A stretch of DNA of 64,000 nucleotides, taken from assembly GCF_024347335.1 (NCBI RefSeq), contig NZ_AP025463.1, positions 124,001 to 188,000 on the forward strand, in the 5' to 3' direction. Positions 29,581 to 42,640 of this stretch are shown one piece after another. The notes beneath the pieces were generated by a model. It was not told where the DNA came from. It worked only from the letters and a program-made list of their open reading frames with translations, and did no database searches. The translations under genes and the position numbers were made by a program. This stretch comes from Vibrio celticus (lineage in GTDB: Bacteria > Pseudomonadota > Gammaproteobacteria > Enterobacterales > Vibrionaceae). How positions within the stretch are numbered: the first letter of the stretch is position 1; each line of letters opens with the position of its first letter.

Positions 29581-29972
29581 TAATTTCGACTTTGTCTATT
29601 AAATAGACAAGTCACCATAGAGTTCTAAGTTTTCTTAGTATTTTATGTTGACTTTCAAAGTAGAAAGCGTATTATACGCGTCCTGCTTGAGTGCTAAGGC
29701 ACTGAAAGCAAAGCTCTTTAACAATTTAAACCTATCAATCTGTGTGGGCACTCGTTGATGAATATCAAAACGTTTTATCGTTAGATAAAACAGATTCTTC
29801 GGAATCAAAATTGATTTCAATGAACTGAGTGACCAATACGTTTAACTACTTGTAGTTATTCGGCACAGTCAATTCATTACCATTCTGTTGGAATGGTAAT
29901 AGCTTTAGAATTACATGTTTACTTCGGTAAATATTAGTTTTGAAGTCAGTATTCGTTGAGTCACAAAATCTT
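29581..29972 (+). promoter_or_regulatory. Operon 3-4 spacer: promoter and leader of rrn operon 4
   Basis: Third copy of the 392-bp inter-operon unit: TTGACT (29648-29653), 16 bp, TATTAT (29670-29675), GC-rich discriminator, boxA and processing arm. No terminator with a T run is visible for operon 3. Confidence 0.8.
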
Positions 29973-31524
<1,552 letters not shown>

Positions 31525-31647
31525 TACGAAGATATACACGATGAGTGTCCACACAGATTGATTAGGTTTAGAAAAGTAAAGAGATGAAGAACTCCCAAGT
31601 TCTTCGAAGTTTGTTTCTACTTTTTAAAGTAGAGATGAATTAGCAGT

Positions 31648-31723
31648 GTCCCGTTCGTCTAGAGGCCTAGGACACCGCCCTTTCACGGCGGTAACAGGGG
31701 TTCGACTCCCCTACGGGATACCA
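31648..31723 (+). tRNA. tRNA-Glu (TTC)
   Basis: 76 nt including CCA, acceptor GTCCCGT/ACGGGAT, anticodon TTC (CTTTCAC loop). It is the first tRNA in the operon 4 spacer. Confidence 0.96.
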
Positions 31724-31725
31724 TT

Positions 31726-31801
31726 GGGTCGTTAGCTCAGTTGGTAGAGCAGTTGACTTTTAATCAATTGGTCGCAGGTTCGAATCCTGCACGACCCACC
31801 A
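31726..31801 (+). tRNA. tRNA-Lys (TTT)
   Basis: 76 nt including CCA, acceptor GGGTCGT/ACGACCC, anticodon TTT (CTTTTAA loop). It begins two bases after tRNA-Glu. Confidence 0.97.
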
Positions 31802-31833
31802 TTCTTTCTCCACGAAGGAATTAAAACTTTCGT

Positions 31834-31909
31834 GGGCGATTAGCTCAGTTGGGAGAGCACCTGCCTTACAAGCAGGGGGTCACTGGTTCGAGCCCGGTAT
31901 CGCCCACCA
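31834..31909 (+). tRNA. tRNA-Val (TAC)
   Basis: 76 nt including CCA, acceptor GGGCGAT/ATCGCCC, anticodon TAC (CTTACAA loop). It is the third tRNA in the operon 4 spacer. Confidence 0.97.
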
Positions 31910-32278
31910 TTCTCTAAATATTCTTGGAAGTTAAATCTCCAAACCACTTCTTATGTCGCTGGTTGGATTTTTCGACTGTGAGAGTCTTTAGAAAATGAAC
32001 TTCACAAGAAGTCTCATTGCTCTTTAACAATTTGGAAAGCTGACTGATTGATTACTTACGAGTAATTCAATCAAATTTAAAAGTTCTCAATGTTTATCTG
32101 CTCTTAGTTAATAAGAACGGTATAAACACAACAAACACATTCAAGTGTCTTGTATTCGATTCAAACCTAGTTTGAATCACAATTGAGTCCGGCAAACAGT
32201 CATTGAGAATTAACCCTTCTTGATGACAACCAAAAACCTTGGTTAGTTGCCATACACTAAGACCCTTTCGGGTTGTAT
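31910..32278 (+). other. Rest of the operon 4 16S-23S spacer with boxA
   Basis: Contains boxA TGCTCTTTAACA at 32018-32029 and the 23S processing arm. A short stretch near 32100-32125 (CTGCTCTTAGTTAATAAGAACGG) replaces the TTTCATTAGAT of the other operons. Confidence 0.75.
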
Positions 32279-35158
<2,880 letters not shown>

Positions 35159-35254
35159 ACAACACCCAAGGGGTTTTGTGGACTCAAAGAAAGACCAGAC
35201 CTTGAATGAGTTTGAAGAGAAACTTTTAAATACAGTTTTCCGAATTTTAAAATT

Positions 35255-35374
35255 TGCTTGGCGACCATAGCATTGTGGACCCACCTGATTCCATGCCGAA
35301 CTCAGAAGTGAAACACAATAGCGCCGATGGTAGTGTGGGGCTTCCCCATGTGAGAGTAGGACATCGCTAGGCTT
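35255..35374 (+). rRNA. 5S ribosomal RNA, operon 4
   Basis: 120 nt. It has CGCTAGGC in the 3' strand of the terminal stem where the other copies have CGCCAGGC. Confidence 0.97.
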
Positions 35375-35415
35375 TAAATTTGAACACTTGTCAGCGACGA
35401 CAAGTATTCCACTGC

Positions 35416-35492
35416 GGAGTGGTAGTTCAGTTGGTTAGAATACCGGCCTGTCACGCCGGGGGTCGCGGGTTCGAGTCCCGTCCACTCCGCCA
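35416..35492 (+). tRNA. tRNA-Asp (GTC)
   Basis: 77 nt including CCA, acceptor GGAGTGG/CCACTCC, anticodon GTC (CTGTCAC loop). It is a distal tRNA 41 bp after the last 5S gene and before the terminator, so it is part of the operon 4 transcript, as at the ends of some E. coli rrn operons. Confidence 0.97.
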
Positions 35493-35500
35493 CTTATTAG

Positions 35501-35533
35501 AAAAGCCCTGCTAGAAATAGCAGGGCTTTTTTA
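35501..35533 (+). terminator. Terminator of rrn operon 4
   Basis: AAAAGCCCTGCTA / TAGCAGGGCTTTT with a GAAA tetraloop is followed by further T. It is the only clear intrinsic terminator of the whole rRNA array. Confidence 0.92.
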
Positions 35534-35575
35534 CATTTGAAGAAAAGTGTTTTGTTGTTATACCAATCCGGAAAA

Positions 35576-36145
35576 TTAACTGATCAGGTCAATCCAATCT
35601 CTTGTACACATTTTTGTGACGCGATCTTTGCACTCAAGAAATCCATTCCAAGCGCTACAGACCTTCGAAACAATATCGTTATAATCAATGAAGTTTTGGT
35701 TTGCTAGATAGTGTTGCCTTAACCAACTCCACACTTGCTCTATAGGGTTAAGCTCTGGTGAGTATGGCGGCAATTTGATAATACTGACATTATCAAATGG
35801 GTTAGCAATATCATCGGTATGCCATCCTGCGCCATCCATTATTACCACTGAATGACGGTCTTTTTCTGTGACTTTAGATATCTGCTCTAGATGGTTTATC
35901 ATGATGTCTTTGTTAACCCAAGGGACGACCATTGCCTCACCAATCCCTCTCGATGGGCACACTGAGCCAAACAAATAAGCGTATTCAAATTGTTGCTGTT
36001 TTACTACGCGAGGTCTCGTTCCACGAGTAGCCCAAAGACGTGTTGTTGTGTTCTGCTGACCAAACCTAGCTTCGTCTTGAAACCAGACATCAACACTCTC
36101 TAGCCCAATATGGCCGGGGATCTTAAGGATCGTTTCGATTTGGAA
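35576..36145 (-). CDS. IS630 family transposase, C-terminal DDE domain (second frame)
   Basis: My reading of this frame continues the transposase after the shift: IETILKIPGHIGLESVDVWF, then QDEARFGQ (first Asp), MDGAGWHTD (second Asp) and PPYSPELNPIEQVWSWLRQ (Glu). The catalytic triad is therefore complete and there are no internal stops. An isolated TTG start giving 132 residues (35576-35974) would miss the first Asp, so independent translation would not be functional. The frame joins orfA at the A7 run opposite 36146-36152 with a +1 (or -2) shift, either programmed slippage or a single-base insertion. Confidence 0.85.
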   Translation of the reverse strand, partial: FQIETILKIPGHIGLESVDVWFQDEARFGQQNTTTRLWATRGTRPRVVKQQQFEYAYLFGSVCPSRGIGEAMVVPWVNKDIMINHLEQISKVTEKDRHSVVIMDGAGWHTDDIANPFDNVSIIKLPPYSPELNPIEQVWSWLRQHYLANQNFIDYNDIVSKVCSAWNGFLECKDRVTKMCTRDWIDLIS

Positions 36146-36611
36146 TTTTTTTAAAATCGTCTTGTATTTGCTGTGATTGTTTAGGGTGTTTGGAACGAGA
36201 AGTTATCCAAGAAAAACCCATGTGGTCGAGGAGATAATAGATGGAATTAGGGTGGTAGTGCTTGTCAAAGTGTTTAAAGATGTAGTCATGTATATCGCTT
36301 CCAACAAGGCGGCCACCAGAAGGTGATTCAGCTTCTTTTTTTATGAAGGCACTGAGTTGAGCCCGCTGCTCATCGGTGAGGTATGCAGGCCTACCAGTCC
36401 GAGGTTTTTCTTGAAGTCCTTCGAGGCCTTCTTCAAAAAAAATCCGAACCCATTTATTGACACTGGTTCGACTGACTTTGAGAGATTTTGCAATTTGTGT
36501 ACGAGAGAGGCCGTCTTTAAAGTGTGCGAGCGCAAGTAAACGCATCTTCATCTGAATGGTTTTTTGCTGGCTCGCAAGCTTTTTGAAGTCAGTGTTATTA
36601 AGGCTATCCAT
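36123..36611 (-). CDS. IS630 family transposase, N-terminal HTH part (first frame)
   Basis: This 162-residue frame holds the DNA-binding half: a helix-turn-helix (about 31-58; LSRTQIAKSLKVSRTSVNKW), a linker with RTGRP (72-76), and a second winged-helix segment that includes FKHFDKHYHPNSIYYLLDHMGFSW. It stops 12 codons after the helical region, just past an A7 run where the second frame takes over. ATG at 36611. The combined protein would be about 345 residues, normal for IS630 transposases. Confidence 0.88.
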   Translation of the reverse strand: MDSLNNTDFKKLASQQKTIQMKMRLLALAHFKDGLSRTQIAKSLKVSRTSVNKWVRIFFEEGLEGLQEKPRTGRPAYLTDEQRAQLSAFIKKEAESPSGGRLVGSDIHDYIFKHFDKHYHPNSIYYLLDHMGFSWITSRSKHPKQSQQIQDDFKKIPNRNDP

Positions 36612-36671
36612 GGCTAAATTTCACAATGATTCATCAATCTTAATTAGATCACATTTTTACTTTAATTGGTA

Positions 36672-37005
36672 TTACTTCTAACTCAGGTAGTTAAGTTAAA
36701 ATAGGACAGAGCATCAAATTGGGAGATTCTGAGTGCTTTCTATATGAGATACACTAACACGCTCATACCTCGTTGTAGGCTATACGAACATTATTACTTT
36801 TGATACGTAGAGGATAATTGTCGATTATATTTGTATTGGGACTCGTTTAACTGCTCTCTAAACCATACCTGATACACGTATCTGGAACCCTTAGACTGAC
36901 TAAGGAAAAGGTAGGGTGTTTAACACTTCAAGTTATTACTATTACTATGAATAAATCGAGATGTGGACTTGAAATGACCATCAAATATCACTATCTCGTA
37001 GATAC
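36672..37005. other. Intergenic region between IS630 and pssA, no gene seen
   Basis: I see no convincing open frame, tRNA or hairpin in these 334 bases, which are AT-rich. The next recognisable feature is the pssA terminator. Confidence 0.6.
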
Positions 37006-37033
37006 AAAAACGCCTAGCGTTTGCTAGGCGTTG
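37006..37033 (-). terminator. Terminator of pssA
   Basis: AACGCCTAGC / GCTAGGCGTT with a GTTT loop. On the minus strand it is followed by a T run (AAAAA on the plus strand). Confidence 0.88.
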
Positions 37034-37057
37034 ATAAATAGTGTTTTGATACACCGA

Positions 37058-38398
37058 CTACAGTATTTGTTTGAGTACTCTGTCGGCTTTCACACGAGTG
37101 ATCTTACGAATCAACTTCTGAACTTCCATCGGGTAGCTCTCTACCTTGTCTAACTGCTTATAAGTACAGATAAGCTGAGTGTGTTGAAGGATGTTATCCA
37201 CTTCGGCCTGGAACTTGTCTGTTAGATGATGGTAGTTATCTTGGATAAAGATACCGTTTTCTAGATCTAGCTTCCATGCGCGTGGGTTTAGGTTATTACC
37301 TGTTAGTAGCATGTAGCGTTTATCTACCCATATGCCCTTTAGGTGGAAGCTATTAGAATCGTGTTGCCAAAGTCGAATTGATAGATTACGGCTAGCAATA
37401 TGAGCTTCATTCGCTTTAGCGAAACGACGTAAGTTCAGTTCGTACAGGTATGGCAGACCACCAATCGTTTTAAATTCTTCTTCTGGCGAGATAAAGAAAT
37501 CATTTGCTGTCTTATCGCCAACAACAATGCTGACCTTTACACCACGCTTAAGTGCTTTCTTCACTTCTTTAGCTAGGCTAGGTGGGAAGTTGAAGTAAGG
37601 TGTGCAGATGAAGATTTCATCTTTAGCTTGAGCGACGAGTTGATTGATTCCCTGATTCAGACGGTTACGTCTTTTACCGATACCAACCAATGGTGTTACA
37701 GCAACTTGGTCTGCTGAAACCTCTTGACCATCGAATTGATACTGAGACCTTGCCAATGATGCTCGAAACTGACGAATCGCTGGTTTCAGTTCTTTGGTCG
37801 CAGGCTTGTTCTTATCTGCCAGGTCATAAACAGCGCTGTCCGCAACCATCTGTTCGTGTACGTAGGTAAACATTGCGTCAGCAAGAGCCGCGTTGTTTAA
37901 AACGTGGTAACGATCAAAGCGATAGCGGTCATGGTAATTCAGGTAGATATTGTTAAGGCTTGCACCGCTGTATATCACGCTGTCATCGACGATAAAGCCT
38001 TTTAGGTGCAGTACGCCAAAGACTTCTTTGCCGCGAACGGGAATGCCATAGACAGGCACAGAGTGCTGATATTTTTCTGCAAACTCTTTATACATGGCTG
38101 CATTGCCTTCAGAAGACTCTGCACCAATCAATCCACGCTGCGCTCGGTGCCAATCGACACAAACGCTCACGTCTAATTCCGGATTCTTTTGCTTTGCTTC
38201 ATATAAGGCAGTTAGGATCTCACGGCCAGCCTCATCATCTTCAAGGTACAAAGCGACTAAACTAATACGAGTAGTTGCGCGAGATATCTCATCAAGTAGG
38301 CGAGTTCGAAACTCTTGCGCTGATAGTAGTACTTCAAACTTGTCAGGATTCTGCGCTATGGTTGGCAACTGTATGAATGGATTCCTACTGGCAATCAT
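37058..38398 (-). CDS. pssA: CDP-diacylglycerol--serine O-phosphatidyltransferase PssA
   Basis: PssA makes phosphatidylserine from CDP-diacylglycerol and serine, the committed step to phosphatidylethanolamine. It is the phospholipase-D-type enzyme of Gram-negatives: 446 residues (E. coli 451) with two HKD motifs, H131-x-K133-x4-D138 in HLKGFIVDD and H352-x-K354-x4-D359 in HLKGIWVDK. No membrane span is present; the family is a peripheral, ribosome- and membrane-associated enzyme. The ATG at 38398 has only a distant AAGG upstream. A GNAT gene lies 91 bp upstream on the same strand. Confidence 0.95.
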   Translation of the reverse strand: MIASRNPFIQLPTIAQNPDKFEVLLSAQEFRTRLLDEISRATTRISLVALYLEDDEAGREILTALYEAKQKNPELDVSVCVDWHRAQRGLIGAESSEGNAAMYKEFAEKYQHSVPVYGIPVRGKEVFGVLHLKGFIVDDSVIYSGASLNNIYLNYHDRYRFDRYHVLNNAALADAMFTYVHEQMVADSAVYDLADKNKPATKELKPAIRQFRASLARSQYQFDGQEVSADQVAVTPLVGIGKRRNRLNQGINQLVAQAKDEIFICTPYFNFPPSLAKEVKKALKRGVKVSIVVGDKTANDFFISPEEEFKTIGGLPYLYELNLRRFAKANEAHIASRNLSIRLWQHDSNSFHLKGIWVDKRYMLLTGNNLNPRAWKLDLENGIFIQDNYHHLTDKFQAEVDNILQHTQLICTYKQLDKVESYPMEVQKLIRKITRVKADRVLKQIL

Positions 38399-38489
38399 AT
38401 TGACTGTTTTACCTTAAAAATATGCAAAATTGCGAACCTTTAATTTTACCAAAGGGATAGCACCAAATACTAGATAATCGAGGCATTCT

Positions 38490-38921
38490 CTAACAATTTT
38501 GCTGATAATGCATAGGAATGAGATCTTTTCCGCTATTCGAATAGCGCTCGTATAAAACTCTTAAACCATTTGGTAGATCTTTAGGGTCTACTTGCACGAA
38601 TTTGTGTCGCGCATAAAAATTGGTGAGATGAGCGTAAGCAAAGCAGTAATCGTCTTCAGAAAGCGTATGTTGCGCACAATAATCCATAAGCTGGGAGCCT
38701 AATTGCTGACCGCGATGTTGTTTTGATATCGCCATTCCAGTAAGTAAACGATTATTTTCTATTGTACGAAAACGCACGACACCGCACAGCTCGTCATCCA
38801 GCAATAACGAGTAGATCAGTTCACTCTTATTCGCTTTTCCCGTTGGGTAGTGTTCTTTATAGAAACGTTTAACTAGGGGAACCTTTACTGGGTCTAATTG
38901 AGTAATGATGACATTGTTCAT
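38490..38921 (-). CDS. GNAT family N-acetyltransferase
   Basis: 143 residues with a GNAT core. Motif A is AISKQHRGQQLGSQLM, in which the QHRGQQLG stretch (68-75) contacts the acetyl-CoA pyrophosphate. It is followed by YCFAYAHLTNFYARHKFVQV, the typical beta5-alpha4 segment. The substrate is not predictable. It is divergent from murB and upstream of pssA on the same strand; the 91-bp gap gives no firm evidence of an operon. Confidence 0.88.
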   Translation of the reverse strand: MNNVIITQLDPVKVPLVKRFYKEHYPTGKANKSELIYSLLLDDELCGVVRFRTIENNRLLTGMAISKQHRGQQLGSQLMDYCAQHTLSEDDYCFAYAHLTNFYARHKFVQVDPKDLPNGLRVLYERYSNSGKDLIPMHYQQNC

Positions 38922-38987
38922 TCAGTCACTGCGCCATTGGTTTATCTGCTGTAGAATGACCGCAGTGTAAGTTAATTGAATATCGCC

Positions 38988-40034
38988 ATGCAATTCCATC
39001 TCAATGCTAGTTTAAAAAATGTTCATACTTTTTCCATCGATCAGACGTGTGATGCGTTGGTTGAAGTCACCACTACCGAAGAACTGATTTCGCTTTACAA
39101 AGACCCTAAATGGTCAGCTTTGCCTAAGTTAATACTGGGTAAGGGCAGTAATATGCTTTTTACTGAGCACTTCGCTGGCCTGGTCATCGTGAATAAATTA
39201 GCCGGGATTGAGCTGGCTGAGACGGACAGTCATCACCTACTGCATGTAAGTGGTGGCGAGGATTGGCCAAGCTTGGTTGAGTGGAGTGTGGATAAAGGGC
39301 TGGGTGGTCTAGAAAACCTAGCAATGATACCCGGCTGTTCCGGCTCTGCTCCGATTCAAAATATTGGTGCGTATGGAGTTGAGCTGCAAGACGTATGCGA
39401 GTATGTCGATATTCTGTGTCTGGATACTTATACAGTTAAGCGACTAAGCAAAGAAGAGTGTCTCTTTGGTTACCGAGACTCTATCTTCAAACACGCTCTC
39501 TGCGATAAAGCGATTGTTGTTGCGATTGGTTTAACGTTGCCGAAAGAGTGGGAGCCATGTAATCACTATGGCCCGTTAAAAAGCCTATCAGCCGATACGC
39601 TCTCTCCTCGCACTATATTTGATGAAGTGTGTGCTATTCGTTCAAGTAAGCTGCCAGACCCTAGAGTACAAGGGAATGCGGGTAGCTTCTTCAAAAACCC
39701 GGTGATCACCCAAGATCATTTTGATCGCTTGTTAGCTCTATATCCAAATATTGTCGGCTATGAGAGTAATGACATGATCAAAGTTGCTGCTGGCTGGCTG
39801 ATTGATCAATGCCAGTTCAAGGGTGTAACAGAAGGTGGCGCTCAGGTTCACCCCAACCAAGCATTGGTTATTATCAATTATGATGAGGCTTCTGCTGTGG
39901 ATATCCTTAAGCTTGCAGAGCGAGTGCGCCAGTCCGTCTTGAATAAATTCGATATTCGATTGGAACATGAAGTGCGCTTTATGGGACGAGACTGCGAGAC
40001 AAACCTAGACAAGGCTTTGGAGTCATTGGTATGA
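38988..40034 (+). CDS. murB: UDP-N-acetylmuramate dehydrogenase MurB
   Basis: MurB is an FAD enzyme that reduces UDP-GlcNAc-enolpyruvate to UDP-MurNAc with NADPH. This is a type I MurB: FAD-binding LGKGSNMLF (50-58), PGCSGSAPIQNIGAYG, the proton-donor Ser in GNAGSFFKNP, and the C-terminal Glu in EHEVRFMG. I chose the ATG at 38988 over a TTG at 38976 because MQFHLNASLKNVHTF aligns with the start of E. coli MurB; neither has a clear ribosome-binding site. The stop overlaps the birA start (ATGA), so the pair is translationally coupled, as in E. coli. Confidence 0.97.
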   Translation: MQFHLNASLKNVHTFSIDQTCDALVEVTTTEELISLYKDPKWSALPKLILGKGSNMLFTEHFAGLVIVNKLAGIELAETDSHHLLHVSGGEDWPSLVEWSVDKGLGGLENLAMIPGCSGSAPIQNIGAYGVELQDVCEYVDILCLDTYTVKRLSKEECLFGYRDSIFKHALCDKAIVVAIGLTLPKEWEPCNHYGPLKSLSADTLSPRTIFDEVCAIRSSKLPDPRVQGNAGSFFKNPVITQDHFDRLLALYPNIVGYESNDMIKVAAGWLIDQCQFKGVTEGGAQVHPNQALVIINYDEASAVDILKLAERVRQSVLNKFDIRLEHEVRFMGRDCETNLDKALESLV

Positions 40035-40996
40035 GAGAACACAGTACCAAGCTTGCACTATTGAGATGCCTTGCTGACGGTGAGTTTCATTCAGGTGAAG
40101 ACCTAGGTGAAATGATTGGTGTATCACGAGCGGCTATCAGTAAGCACATTAAAGGTATTCAAGAGTGGGGTTTAGATATCTATCGAGTACAAGGCAAGGG
40201 TTACAAGCTAGCCAGTCGTTTGGATATGCTTGACCAAGAAAAATTGTCTGCAGTTAGTCGCGATGCTTCTCTTGAACTCATTCCTATCATGGGTTCTACA
40301 AACCAACACCTATTAGAGCGTACTAACACTCTCGAATCGGGTTCTGTCTGTATTGCTGAATATCAAGCTGCGGGTCGTGGACGCCGTGGACGAGAGTGGG
40401 TATCGCCATTCGGTGCAAACCTCTATCTTTCAATGTATTGGAGACTTGACGCAGGGATGGCTGCCGCGATGGGCTTAAGCCTTGTGGTTGGTGTTGCTGT
40501 TGTTGAAGCTTTGGAAGAAATGGGTGTAGAAGGTGTAAAGCTCAAATGGCCGAACGACCTCTACCACAATGATAAGAAGCTTGCAGGTATCTTGGTCGAG
40601 TTGTCAGGACAGTCTGGTGGCGCTGCGCATATTGTGATTGGTTTAGGGCTAAACCTATCCATGGATCCAACAACATCAGGTATTGGCCAGCCATGGACTT
40701 CCCTTAAAGAAGTGTGTGATGGAAAGGTACCTGACCGTAATCAATTAGCGCAGGCTCTGATCAATGCTTGGGATAAATCTCTTGTCGATTATGAGCTGAA
40801 AGGAATGTCCAATTTTGTAGAGCGTTGGAACCGCTTGGATAATTTCTTAGGTCGCAATGTTAGGCTGATCATTGGACCTAGAGAAATTGAAGGTGTTGTT
40901 CAAGGCATCGATGAACAAGGCGCTGTATTACTCAAAACTGAGAATGGTATCGAGAGCTATATTGGTGGTGAGATATCGCTAAGAAAAGGCGATTAA
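40031..40996 (+). CDS. birA: Bifunctional biotin operon repressor/biotin--[acetyl-CoA-carboxylase] ligase BirA
   Basis: BirA biotinylates the carboxyl carrier protein and, as the biotinyl-AMP dimer, represses the biotin operon. The 321 residues show an N-terminal winged helix (about 5-60; SGEDLGEMIGVSRAAISKHI), the ligase ATP/biotin loop GRGRRGREW (115-123), LKWPNDLY with the active-site Lys, and a C-terminal SH3-like domain. Because the helix-turn-helix is present, it should be the regulatory form. It overlaps murB by 4 bp. Confidence 0.97.
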   Translation: MREHSTKLALLRCLADGEFHSGEDLGEMIGVSRAAISKHIKGIQEWGLDIYRVQGKGYKLASRLDMLDQEKLSAVSRDASLELIPIMGSTNQHLLERTNTLESGSVCIAEYQAAGRGRRGREWVSPFGANLYLSMYWRLDAGMAAAMGLSLVVGVAVVEALEEMGVEGVKLKWPNDLYHNDKKLAGILVELSGQSGGAAHIVIGLGLNLSMDPTTSGIGQPWTSLKEVCDGKVPDRNQLAQALINAWDKSLVDYELKGMSNFVERWNRLDNFLGRNVRLIIGPREIEGVVQGIDEQGAVLLKTENGIESYIGGEISLRKGD

Positions 40997-41003
40997 GGCG
41001 TTA

Positions 41004-41927
41004 CTATTTTCTTAGTAACACTTCTTCAACCATATGATCTGCGCCTTTACGTAGTATCAGGTGAGCCCTTTCTCTTGTCGGAAGGATATTTTGTTCAAGG
41101 TTCAAGCCATTAATTGAACTCCAGATACCTTCCGCTTTATCCAATGCGGCTTGGTTCGATAATTTAGTGTAATGACTAAAGTAAGAGCCAGGCTTAGTAA
41201 ACGCCCCATCGCGGAATTTCATAAAACGATTGACGTACCACTCTTTGATTTGTTGGCTATCAGCGTCAACATAGAGTGAGAAATCAAGGAAGTCTGAAAT
41301 AAACACGCGATGTGGTTCGTGTGGATAATTCATACCGGTTTGTAAGACATTAAGTCCTTCAATAATAAGTACATCTGGTAGGTCGACGCACTTAACGTCA
41401 TCAGTAATGTTGTACGTAAGATGCGAGTAAACAGGTGCTGTGACATTTCTCTTGCATGCCTTTACATCCGAAACAAAGTTCACTAAACGCTTGATATCGT
41501 AAGACTCCGGAAAGCCCTTTTTGCTCATCAACCCTTTCTCTTCTAACACCTCGTTTGGATATAAAAAGCCATCGGTTGTCACTAGTTCAACTTTTGGGTG
41601 GTTTTCCCAGCGAGAGAGTAGGGCTTTAAGCAGGCGCGCAGTGGTACTTTTGCCAACGGCTACGCTACCCGCAATACCGATGATAAAAGGTGGCGCTTTC
41701 TCTTTCTTATCTAGAAATTGGTGGAGTACAGAGTTTCTATTCTGTCTGGCTGCCACATAGAGGTTCAATAGACGAGATAGCGGTAGATAGATCTCTACTG
41801 CCTCTTCCATTGTGAGCTTTTCATTGATGCCTTGAAGCTCTTTTAAGTCGCTCTCAGAAAGTGTCATCGGAACTAAATTCCTTAGCTCAGACCAACGTTC
41901 GCGGTCAAATGACATAAATGGGCTCAT
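41004..41927 (-). CDS. coaA: Type I pantothenate kinase CoaA
   Basis: CoaA phosphorylates pantothenate, the regulated first step of coenzyme A synthesis. 307 residues (E. coli 316) with Walker A GSVAVGKST, then LVTTDGFLYPN, GFPESYD, LIIEGLNVLQ and the C-terminal NILPTRERAHLIL, all typical of the type I enzyme. I chose the ATG at 41927 (MSPFMSFDRERW), which has a GAG site six to seven bases upstream, over an upstream TTG. It converges on birA with an 7-bp gap; a GTTACTA/TAGTAAC hairpin lies across the two gene ends. Confidence 0.96.
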   Translation of the reverse strand: MSPFMSFDRERWSELRNLVPMTLSESDLKELQGINEKLTMEEAVEIYLPLSRLLNLYVAARQNRNSVLHQFLDKKEKAPPFIIGIAGSVAVGKSTTARLLKALLSRWENHPKVELVTTDGFLYPNEVLEEKGLMSKKGFPESYDIKRLVNFVSDVKACKRNVTAPVYSHLTYNITDDVKCVDLPDVLIIEGLNVLQTGMNYPHEPHRVFISDFLDFSLYVDADSQQIKEWYVNRFMKFRDGAFTKPGSYFSHYTKLSNQAALDKAEGIWSSINGLNLEQNILPTRERAHLILRKGADHMVEEVLLRK

Positions 41928-42095
41928 ACAAAACTCTATAGTGGATAACAAAACAAGTGCATGGAAAATACATCAAGCGATAGATAAATAAAATATCTTC
42001 CTGTATTAGATGCGGGTTAAAGACGTAAACCTTGAGCTAAATAGCCGTATGTAGGAGTTTGGTCAGAGAATTTTGCACTTTTTTTCAATTTACTA

Positions 42096-42124
42096 TTGCA
42101 AGGTGGAAAATCATTCAATAAAAT
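42096..42124 (+). promoter_or_regulatory. Promoter of the tRNA-tufB operon
   Basis: TTGCAA (42096-42101), 17 bp, TAAAAT (42119-42124), followed by GCGCCCC, a stringent-type GC-rich discriminator. It starts 14 bases before the first tRNA. Confidence 0.85.
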
Positions 42125-42137
42125 GCGCCCCACTTGT

Positions 42138-42213
<76 letters not shown>

Positions 42214-42257
42214 CTTTCTCCCTTCCTATAAGGCAAGCGAGAGAAAGCTCAAAATTT

Positions 42258-42342
<85 letters not shown>

Positions 42343-42381
42343 TATTCTAAAGGTTAAATAGCTCAAACAGAGTTACGTGTT

Positions 42382-42456
<75 letters not shown>

Positions 42457-42469
42457 ACTCATTTTGTGT

Positions 42470-42545
42470 GCTGATATAGCTCAGTCGGTAGAGCGCACCC
42501 TTGGTAAGGGTGAGGTCCCCAGTTCGACTCTGGGTATTAGCACCA
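42470..42545 (+). tRNA. tRNA-Thr (GGT)
   Basis: 76 nt including CCA, acceptor GCTGATA with a wobble-containing partner TATTAGC, anticodon GGT (TTGGTAA loop). Last tRNA before tufB; processed from the tRNA-tufB transcript. Confidence 0.96.
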
Positions 42546-42640
42546 GTCTAAAGCTTCTTCTCCTTTAATAAAGAAAACCATTTTTTTTGGTTGCGTGGTC
42601 TTATTTTAAGCCACCTAATCCGTACCTAGAGGGACACCCC

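Larger units (their letters stand above)
35563..36669 (-). mobile_element. IS630-family insertion sequence
   Basis: This 1107-bp element lies between the rrn terminator and pssA. The ends are imperfect inverted repeats beginning CCAAT, and both are flanked by TA (35561-35562 and 36670-36671), the target duplication of the IS630/Tc1-mariner superfamily. It encodes one transposase in two frames on the minus strand. It interrupts no recognisable gene. The ends are inferred from the TA-flanked repeat and could be off by a base or two. Confidence 0.85.

Noticed and set aside
41000..41019. GTTACTA/TAGTAAC hairpin between birA and coaA as a terminator
   Set aside because: The stem is only 7 bp, AT-rich, overlaps the coaA coding end and lacks a clear T run; mentioned only under coaA.
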